NCBI GenBank assembly: GCA_949987565.1
Contig: OX465113.1
Coordinates: forward strand, 1,377,764 to 1,441,763
Length of the DNA stretch: 64,000 nt
DNA from: Luidia sarsii
Lineage: Eukaryota; Echinodermata; Asteroidea; Paxillosida; Luidiidae
Reading direction: 5' to 3'
Below are positions 41,715 through 64,000 of this stretch, one piece after another. The stretch's first letter is position 1. Every line of letters starts with the position of its first letter. A program made the translations under genes and the position numbers. A model generated the notes under the pieces. The model had not been told where the DNA came from. It saw only the letters and a program-made list of their open reading frames with translations, and made no database searches.

Positions 41715-42870
41715 AACACATTTCTGAAGAAATCACATCAAATTTCCTGCCAGCGAAAAACTTTGTCTTATTTGGTCGGAAAATTGGGTTTTGGCAAGGC
41801 TATAGCCTTGTTGTCAATTTTGGCCATTTTTGACCCAAAATTTATGTCTTCAGATTGGCTTCAAAATTGCTGAGGAGACTTCTACGGACCCATAGAACAC
41901 ATTTCTGAAGAAATTTGGTCGAAATTCCTGCTAGGGAAAAACTTTGTCTTATTTGGTCGGAAAATTGGGTTTTGGCAAGGCTATAGCCTTGTCAATTTTG
42001 GCCATTTTTGACCCAAAATTTATGTCTTCAGATTGGCTTCAAAATTGCTGAGGAGACTTCTACGGACCCATAGAACACATTTCTGAAGAAATTTGGTCGA
42101 AATTCCTGCTAGGGAAAAACTTTGTCTTATTTGGTCGGAAAATTGGGTTTTGGCAAGGCTATAGCCTTGTTGTCATTTTTGGCCATTTTTGACCCAAAAT
42201 TTATGTCTTCCGATATGCTCCAAAATCGCTGAGAAGACTTCTAGGGACCCATAGAACACATTTCTGAAGAAATAAATGCAAAATTCCTGCCAGGGAAAAA
42301 CTTTGTCTTATTTGGTAAGAAAATTGCGTTTTGGCAAGACTATAGCCTTGCATATTTTGTCCATTTTTGACCCAAAATGTATGTCTTCAGATTGGCTTCA
42401 AAATTGCTGAGGAGACTTCTAGGGACCCATAGAACACATTTCTGAAGAAATTTCGTGGAAATTCCTGCTAGGGAAAAACTTTGTCTAATTTGGTCAGAAA
42501 ATTGGGTTTTGGCAAGGCTATAGCCTTGTCAATTTTGGCCATTTTTGACCCAAAATTTATGTCTTCAGATTGGCTTCAAAATTGCTGAGGAGACTTCTAC
42601 GGACCCATAGAACACATTTCTGAAGAAATTTGGTCGAAATTCCTGCTAGGGAAAAACTTTGTCTTATTTGGTCGGAAAATTGGGTTTTGGCAAGGCTATA
42701 GCCTTGTTGTCAATTTTGGCGATTTTTGACCCAAAATTCATGTCTTCGGATTGGCTTCAAAATTGCTGAGGAGACTTCTACGGACCCATAGAACACATTT
42801 CTGAAGAAATTTCGTCGAAATTCCTGCCAGGGAAAAACTTTGTCTTATTTGGTCGGAAAATTGTTGTCAT
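41715..42870 (+). repeat. ~181 bp satellite array, block 2 (~6 monomers)
   Basis: Same monomer and same orientation as 22700-27898, mostly type A. Its first 30 bp (41715-41744) are identical to the last 30 bp of block 1 (27869-27898). After the array, 42970-43010 holds an inverted partial monomer (AAATCTGAAGTCATAAATTT), like the one that opens block 1. Confidence 0.95.
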
Positions 42871-43261
42871 ATTTTGGTCATTTTTGTTGTCATAGGCCAA
42901 ATGATGAGGGTTGAGCCTTGCATTTTTGCCATTTTTCTGTGAGGAGTCAGGAGTCTCCTCAGCCATTTTACACCAAATCTGAAGTCATAAATTTGGATCC
43001 AAAATTGCTAATGAAAGAGTAGAAACATTTTTTAATATACCGCACAATAACAATACAGACAAAATACCCTGACCAAAAGTTCTCAAATATCTCACAATGT
43101 CTCATCACTTTTATTGACACCGACTTCAGTCAAGACAAGAATACTTCAAAACACTGCCCCAAAAATGTAGATCCCACTGGCTTAGAGTGTTCCCGGGAAT
43201 CCCGCATGAGGTTTGCCCACTCAGCAGTGCAGCAGTTCAATGAAACATAACAGTGTGGTCA

Positions 43262-43472
43262 ATAGACCAATTGCACGACCAATCTTTACATGCCATGTTA
43301 ATTATGCATCTCATTTGGTGCAGAACAGGAGTGGAAATAAGCAAAGAAGACAATCATATTGATGGAATGTTCTTTGAACATTTCCATCGCTGCTCTGAGC
43401 CAAATGAGATGAAAAAATAGCCACTATAAGTCACTTGATAGCATGTAAACATTGGTCGGGCAATTGGTCTAT
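43262..43472. mobile_element. Foldback/MITE with ~30 bp arms
   Basis: AATAGACCAATTGCACGACC at the left pairs with GGTCGGGCAATTGGTCTATT at the right; the pairing extends inward through TTTACATGC and CATCTCATTTGG. About 210 bp, no coding frame. Confidence 0.75.
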
Positions 43473-43736
43473 TCAGCAGGGTAGACCGTACCTTGTGTTT
43501 GATCATATGCAAATAACCAGAGCTAAATAATGCAGTGATTCGTGACTTTTTGAAAGTATTTGGTCTGAATTTAGAACTCAATCTGATTTTATAAAGCAGT
43601 GGACGGTTTAGAGGACCAACTAAAAATCCCGAGGCGGTATGTTAGCTGGTAGCCCGCTGCCCTGTTTCAAGCCTAAAGTGCAGATGATAGTTGTGTATAG
43701 CCAACATTGGGACCATTGAACAAAATTGACCAAAAA

Positions 43737-43856
43737 TATCAACCGGTTACATGAATGGTCAAAAATTCAACTGCTGTTACATGAATGGTCAAAAATTCAA
43801 CTGCTGTTATGTGAATGGTCAAAGCATGAACTTGTATCACATAAATGGTCATTTAA
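43737..43856 (+). repeat. 29 bp tandem repeat, ~3-4 copies
   Basis: ACATGAATGGTCAAAAATTC followed by AACTGCTGTT repeats three times, with a diverged fourth copy (ACATAAATGGTCATTTAAA). Confidence 0.85.
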
Positions 43857-44199
43857 AGCCCCACTGCTGGACGGTGTCTGTTCAAAACAATCACAGATCA
43901 GTTATGGACTGCCAGAGCTGGCCCTGGCACTCAGAGGCCGCCATTTTGAGCTCTACTTCCAGAAGAGCGCCCTCTTGTGGGTACAGACTGACAGGGATGC
44001 TAAGAACCCCCCCCCCCCCTCCCCCTCCACTCCCCCAACACCCTTTAAAGTGCTGCTTGCCAGACCCGGTGCGGAATTCTCAAGCCTCTGAAAAAAAACC
44101 TGTCGGCCAATCACTGGCAGTTTCTTATTCCTTCAATGCATCTTGGACAAAAGAAAAAAGCAACACCCTTTCTGCACAGACCCATTGGAGAAGAGTTAA

Positions 44200-47100
44200 A
44201 TAATCAACTGTAGTATCACATAATGCTCAACACTTTAAGACTCTGAAAGTAAACAATTCTCCCTACCCCTTAAAAAAATATCAAATTTGCAGGATCTGTT
44301 GCAGTCAGACCACAAAGCTTCTCCAACTGAGTCTGGAATAAAGGCTAAGAGGATATGCAACCACTGGTTGTGATACTGAAGTGAGTATGGTTAATCATAC
44401 ATTTAGCCTCTTTGCAGACCTTCATCTGATGCTAGTTCTCTCAAATCCAAAATGCATTGATCTCTATACTATCAGTTATGAAAAATCTCTCCAGCTCTCT
44501 CGTATGAACAGAACAAGTCGTATCAATATTTACCAAGAAAAAGAAAATCTACAAATTATATTAAACCATTTGGAAAAAACAACAACAATTTAAACCAAAA
44601 AAGATAACGACAGATTTCCAATATATTGAGTTGTCACACCTAAACAATGATACAAATGAGAGAAACAAAAAATAGTCTGTGAAAATTGTCCTGCTTCTTC
44701 AAAATTGATAAATTGTGGACATGTTTGGGGGCAAATGGGGTTGGAGGGTTACAAGAAAACAATGGATTGGCCGACAGTGCTGGTTTGAGGATACAAAAAC
44801 CCGGCTGAATGCCGACAGATAAGACTTGAAGGTTTGCATGGTGGAAATACTAAGTGGAAGGTTTGCGGTGACAACATGTAGTGCTTCTCTTTCAAGAAGG
44901 AGTGTGGTTCTGAAAAGAGCCGGATCAGAACTTCAATCTGTCTACATTTTTTGTGATTTTGAAATTGTCCCCTTTTTGAAATGACATGCCTTTATAGTGC
45001 ATCGGTGCGAGAATTACACGAGAACCGATGACCTCCATTCCCTAATTCAAATACAACAGATTTCATTTTTTACAAACGGTTCTGACCACAAATAACGGCA
45101 AGAGGACTAACTTCCAAGTCAAACATTTCAATTCCCCCACCCTTTCCCGAAAACAAAAATAAATAAAAGGACTCCAAATTAAACTCAATTAAAAGATTTT
45201 GAATTCTGCTCGCACTACTAAGAACCCCATGTGGCTTTCAGGCATTCAATTAATTAATTTTTTTTTTTCAAACTATGTTTTCTTTCTCTCTGATAGGAAA
45301 TTCCATAATATCTTATAAAAAAAATACTTACAGATTCATGGAATGCTGGAATACATACTTTTTCAATGCAGCTTGTCGTTTCTAATTTTGTTATAAATTT
45401 TGAATTTCTTTGTTTTAATAAAAAAAAATTAGCATGGACGGAGTTCATATTAAATTAAATTTCAAAAGAAAGAATTAGGTTCAACTGAAACAGGCGGACT
45501 GGCCCCTTATGTAATATTTTTTTAAAAGTGGTGACACACTTAGTACTGTCAATGTGACTTTGGCTTGCTACTTAAAATTAAAATTAAAATTGTAACATTT
45601 CTATTAAAATTTTTGGCGATTTGGACGGATGTATGCATTACTACTGATTTGGTCTCCAAAAGTTCGAAAAGGAGGAATTATAGGATAAATTGGGAAAATG
45701 CGGGGAAAAAAATTGGACAGAAACCGCGATGTAGTATCTAGGTAGAATGACCAGTAAAGTGATTTCACCAACTTTACGATGGAACACATAGTTTAAGTTT
45801 GCTCAACTCAATGTATATGAGAACTGCATACTCAGTGCTTTGCTTGATTGCCTGCTAAACCCACCCCCCCAAAAACGCCACAACTCCTGCTTCCTAGAGC
45901 AGACATCTTAACCACTTGACCACCGAGCTGGTTGAGGTCGTGAGGCGGATTTGAATCTGTATAGCAAAGTCTGCAGTGGGCACTGCATTGCATCATGAAT
46001 TTGCATAGAGGAGAATGTTATTAATGTTTGCTCAACTGGATGTACAATAAGGTTTAGACTTGCGAACCAGTGGTGCCTGATGCTGCATCAAAGAACAATA
46101 CATTCCTGTGCTAAGACTACTCCGTAGGCTGTTTTCAAAATGAAGGCTTAGGCTCAGGCTCCATGTTCAAGTACAAGGCATGAAAACAGGAGGCATTAGG
46201 CTTCGTTGTTGAATGTTACACTGCATTTTGAAAAAGAATCCTGAAGCTTTAACTGCAACAAAGAACTCCAACCTGTGATTTCAGATTTTGAATGACAGAG
46301 ACGAAGCCGGAGTCGAAGCCTAAGCCGGGTTTTGAAAAAAGGGTCCTGGTGGAGGGAAACACATGCAGACCTCACCGAGAACATGAACTAACCTCACCAT
46401 CATATAAAGATACTGACACCAATATCTTTAAGTAGGGCATAGGACGGATTGTATAAGGGCATCAAGAATTAAGTGCGTTTTCTTTCAAGATATTTCACTT
46501 CTGTATACATGTAGTCACCCTTTTAAGCATGATAATCGACTTCAGCATGATAATTGACTTCAAATTTCGAGACCCACACAAAGTGTGGATCCCCCTTCCC
46601 CAATTCATAGGAAATTCCTTCAGAACTTCATTCTTCAAGAATTGACAAACTGATCAATAATCAGGGAAGGGAACTTGACCGGGAGTGGGCCAAATCCAAT
46701 TAATTTTGCGATTCTTAAACAGGCGTTTGGTCTGATCATTAAATTAAAAAAAATAAACAAAACAAAAAAATGGCAATCAAAACATCTTGTACTGGACGGA
46801 AAATGGCAGGGCCTGAAAAAGAATAGTCCGCATTGAGCCACAGGCCGTTACTGACCTCACTACCTGCAGGCAGAGGTCGCAAGTTCCTGTGGAAACGACC
46901 CCACAAACAAAAAAGAAAAAAACCTACAAAACACAGACTACATATACATAGACAACCCTGCAACTGATGTCAATTTAAATACCTGGAATTAAGATAACAC
47001 ACAAAAAAGAAAAAATTGAATAAAAAGACCTCAAAAAGCTCACCCAAATTGTCAGAATGAGGATGAATAGGGACTGATAGTCTTGCTTCTTTCAACAATG

Positions 47101-47900
47101 GGGCGTGGAAAAGTCCACTTTTCATGGAGGAGTAAAAAATAAACCAGCTGCATTCTATCAAGGGCAAAAGAATAAACAGGACTTTAAAAAAAAGGAAAAA
47201 TCTGTGTATTTTTCATTCGCTGTACTCTCCTAAATTTGCATTCTTTATGATCATGGTCCTTTTTCCAATTGTTTTTTTTTTTAAATTATCAAAACACTCG
47301 AATACAAACTCCAAAATCTACATACACAAGTATACTTTTCTATACACTTCTTTAGGAAAAAAAACATTCTTGCAAGAGGAAATCTAAGTTTCCCCTGTGC
47401 CAATTCTGTTTCAGTCATTTACGAAGATTGTCTTAAGATTGATTGGTCCCTTGAAATTGGATGATTTTTCTTTTTTTTCTTTCAGAACAGCAAAAGCCCC
47501 GCCCCCACAAATGTACAATTCATTCATAAAAATCATTCTAGTCTGTTGAATACTTCTTTAAAAATCTTATGAAATTTATACTAGCTCTTATAAAATATAT
47601 GATTTCTTTTTTTAGAGTAATATTTACATTATTTTATTTAAACACAGTACTTTGTCTTGACTTTATAATGTGTATGTTCAAGAATAAAAACAAAGTCATT
47701 CGGGCCTAAAGGTTTGTGATAATTAAACATTTGCTACATGATGCATCCCTTTGGAGTAACTCAGATACAATACTCTACATCTATTTCAGTTGGTCTTGGT
47801 GGGTTTGTTAACCATCCTATCTGACTTTCACGAGGGGCAACTACAGTGGATTTTTGTACACTTGACAAGTCTCTTAACAAATGGCTGTGACATGACATGC
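44200..47900 (+). other. AT-rich region without supported gene
   Basis: Short open frames only, with no domain or splice pattern. Contains a SINE family 2 copy (45795-46060) and scattered poly-A/poly-T runs. Part may be the 3' UTR or downstream flank of the minus-strand gene whose stop codon is at 48883; candidate AATAAA signals on the minus strand exist (for example near 47636) but cannot be chosen between. Confidence 0.4.
45795..46060 (-). repeat. SINE family 2 copy
   Basis: On the minus strand a tRNA-like region (GGTCAAGTGGTTAAGATG as A box, weak B-box-like sequence near 45890) is followed by words matching 62065-62290, such as GATTTGAATCTGTATAGC on the plus strand. Confidence 0.6.
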
Positions 47901-47904
47901 ATTA

Positions 47905-48177
47905 GCTGCTAGGTAGCGGCCAATCACAAGTATCGGTTGCTAGGCAGCAGCCAATCACAAGCATCGGTGGCTAGGCAGCAGCCAATCACAAGTATCGGTT
48001 GCTTGGCAGCAGCCAATCACAAGCATCGGTTGCTAGGCAGCAGCCAATCACAAGTATCGGTTGCTTGGCAGCAGCCAATCACAAACATTGGTTGCTGGGC
48101 AGTAGCCAATCACAAGCATTGGTTGCTGGGCAGTAGCCAATCACAAGCAATGGGTGCTGAGCAGCAGCCAATCACAC
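47905..48177 (+). repeat. 31 bp minisatellite, nine phased CCAAT motifs
   Basis: The unit is AGCCAATCACAAGCATCGG followed by TTGCTAGGCAGC. CCAAT begins at 47920, 47951, 47982, 48013, 48044, 48075, 48106, 48137 and 48168: every spacing is exactly 31 bp. Each motif fits the (A/G)(A/G)CCAAT(C/G)(A/G) NF-Y-type box. Another AACCAATCAG lies at about 48290. It is downstream of the minus-strand gene at 48883; no gene on the plus strand is evident to its right before that. Confidence 0.93.
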
Positions 48178-48639
48178 GGCTTCTGAAGTTTTCGACCAAC
48201 AATTTGGACATTTTGAATGTGGCCATGAAAACAATCCTTTGAGCACCCAGTTGAGGAAAGGACCCAAGAATCCTCTGTGGTTGACAGACAACCAATCAGA
48301 AACCTCATCCCCCACCCCTCCATTCAAATCGTCCAATAAGAAAACACGTGGAAACAACTTCACACGACAAAAAAGGAGAGCGTTAGCAATGAACGCATCC
48401 ACTGCACATCCATCCCAATGAACGTTCTTTTTTCTTCTTTTTCAAACCTTAATACTCATGAAAAAAGCATAGCACTGAATACTGTCTTCTGTGGCCTGCT
48501 AGTTAGTCTATGTCCTCCAGCCAAGTTGAAGAACAGCACCACACAGTGAAGGTTTAGGGCTCAGGAGTTTCAGTGAGAGGCAGTGGATATAATTATCATA
48601 GTTGGGTTTTTTTTTGGGGGGGATGGGTTTGTGAGAATG

Positions 48640-48882
48640 TGATTGAATGAGGGTCTGCCCAACTAGACGTCCTAAAGCATGCACTGCCTGTCCTAGTGCT
48701 ATGCCCGATTCCCTGCTTGGGGGAGCAGCTCCTGATGGAATTGAGAACCCGCAACTCCTGCTTTGTTTTTCTACTAGAGCAGGTCGTCTTGGCCGACTCG
48801 CCCGTTGGACTGGTCGTGGAATCAAAGACTCCTGTATCTATTGGCGGGTACCGCAAGGGGCACACCGTCGACAGAGGGGTTG
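48640..48882 (-). repeat. SINE family 2 copy directly after a stop codon
   Basis: GAACCCGCAACTCCTGC, GAATCAAAGACTCCTGTATC and GCGGGTACCGC align in order with the copy at 62065-62290. On the minus strand the SINE begins within about 10-20 bp of the stop at 48883-48885, so the mature 3' UTR would start with it. Confidence 0.6.
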
Positions 48883-63469
<14,587 letters not shown>

Positions 63470-63751
63470 CTGTGGGAGGCAGGGGTAGTGGAGGGGGGGG
63501 GGCAAAAACAAGCAATGACAATGACAGTGTAAACCAAAGGACAGTGACAAAATGAGTGAGATACAATAATAACAATCAATAATTGTATTGCGCAAAATAC
63601 ATGCAAAATGTTCTAATGAGCATAACAATGTAACAATTACGATATTTTAGTAAAAACAACAAAATGCAGTGCAACAATGAAATTACAATTAAACGTTAAA
63701 AACGACATTATGAATTTGTTACAGAAGCATACAAATAAAAAAACATTAATT

Positions 63752-63845
63752 AAAAGCTGGTGCTATGGCAGGGCAACTGGTTCCAGAGTTGGGGACCAGT
63801 CTCCATGAATGCTCTTTCCCCAAATTTATTGGAATGCATACACTG
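63752..63845 (-). pseudogene. 3' remnant of a non-LTR retrotransposon ORF
   Basis: The translated minus strand contains NKFGERAFMETGPQLWNQLP, which fits the C-terminal G-x-R-A-F...G-P-x-L-W-N-x-L-P motif common to Jockey/CR1-type reverse transcriptase proteins. Only about 30 codons remain, in the intron upstream of the exon at 63319. Identification is by motif only. Confidence 0.5.
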
Positions 63846-63914
63846 TGGAACCTTTGATTTTAAATGGCAATATGATCGGAGAGTTACAGTGACAGCTGTG
63901 TTACCAATGACATG

Positions 63915-64000
63915 GAACAATGACAAGATGACAATGGCATCAAACAATAAGAAGGGGACAATGACATCAAGCAATAAGGGGACAATGGCATCAAGCAATA
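63915..64000 (+). repeat. ~25 bp tandem repeat at window edge
   Basis: GACAATGGCATCAAGCAATA-type units repeat at least three times and run off the window. Confidence 0.7.

Noticed and set aside
47905..48242. 101-codon frame across the 31 bp repeat
   Set aside because: Repeat-derived reading frame with no supporting context.

Overview
The window is nuclear DNA of an animal. Its genes are split by GT..AG introns, it carries a non-LTR retrotransposon and tRNA-derived SINEs, and about a third of it is satellite, minisatellite or microsatellite. Gene content and repeat style suit a marine invertebrate, perhaps a non-vertebrate deuterostome such as an echinoderm, hemichordate or lancelet. That placement is a guess; no lineage-specific marker was found.

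Four genes can be assembled exon by exon with consistent reading phases. (1) 557-6571, minus: a complete 11-exon zinc transporter of the ZnT7 (SLC30A7) type, 355 aa. (2) 7117-15427, plus: a complete 4-exon single-PDZ protein of the TAX1BP3/TIP-1 type, 107 aa, divergent from the transporter across a 545 bp shared promoter region. Its first intron holds a CR1/Jockey-type LINE with a 955-codon endonuclease-reverse transcriptase frame. (3) 32374-39695, minus: a 10-coding-exon gene for a 1488 aa protein with two C2H2 fingers, a long VPSP-type repeat, a DUF6729-like Cys-rich domain, a candidate RNase H-fold (transposase-like) D-D-E core and a C-terminal Cys/His cluster. Two duplicated candidate 5' exons lie at 40.5-41.1 kb. 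(4) 48883-63469, minus: the last four exons of a Pro/Ser-rich protein I could not name; its 5' part lies beyond the right edge.

Between genes 2 and 3 lie a 44/41 bp minisatellite (20.8-22.2 kb), a ~181 bp satellite (22.7-27.9 kb), a ~154 bp tandem array of tRNA-like Pol III units (27.96-28.8 kb) and an 18 bp C-rich minisatellite (28.8-29.35 kb). The same 181 bp satellite resumes at 41.7-42.9 kb. The two blocks share an identical 30 bp stretch at their inner edges, so the 13.8 kb holding gene 3 looks like an island inside one satellite array.

The right third is dominated by simple repeats in gene 4 introns: GA, CT and CCAG tracts and two 12 bp minisatellites. Just downstream of gene 4 is an array of nine CCAAT motifs spaced exactly 31 bp apart. 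Several MITE or foldback families and two SINE families recur across the window.

The most interesting locus is gene 3 with its duplicated first exons, the inverted TTTCCTAAC cluster upstream and the flanking satellite. It could be a domesticated or still mobile transposase-type gene. The other genes are ordinary housekeeping or unknown, and I see no operon-like cooperation among them.
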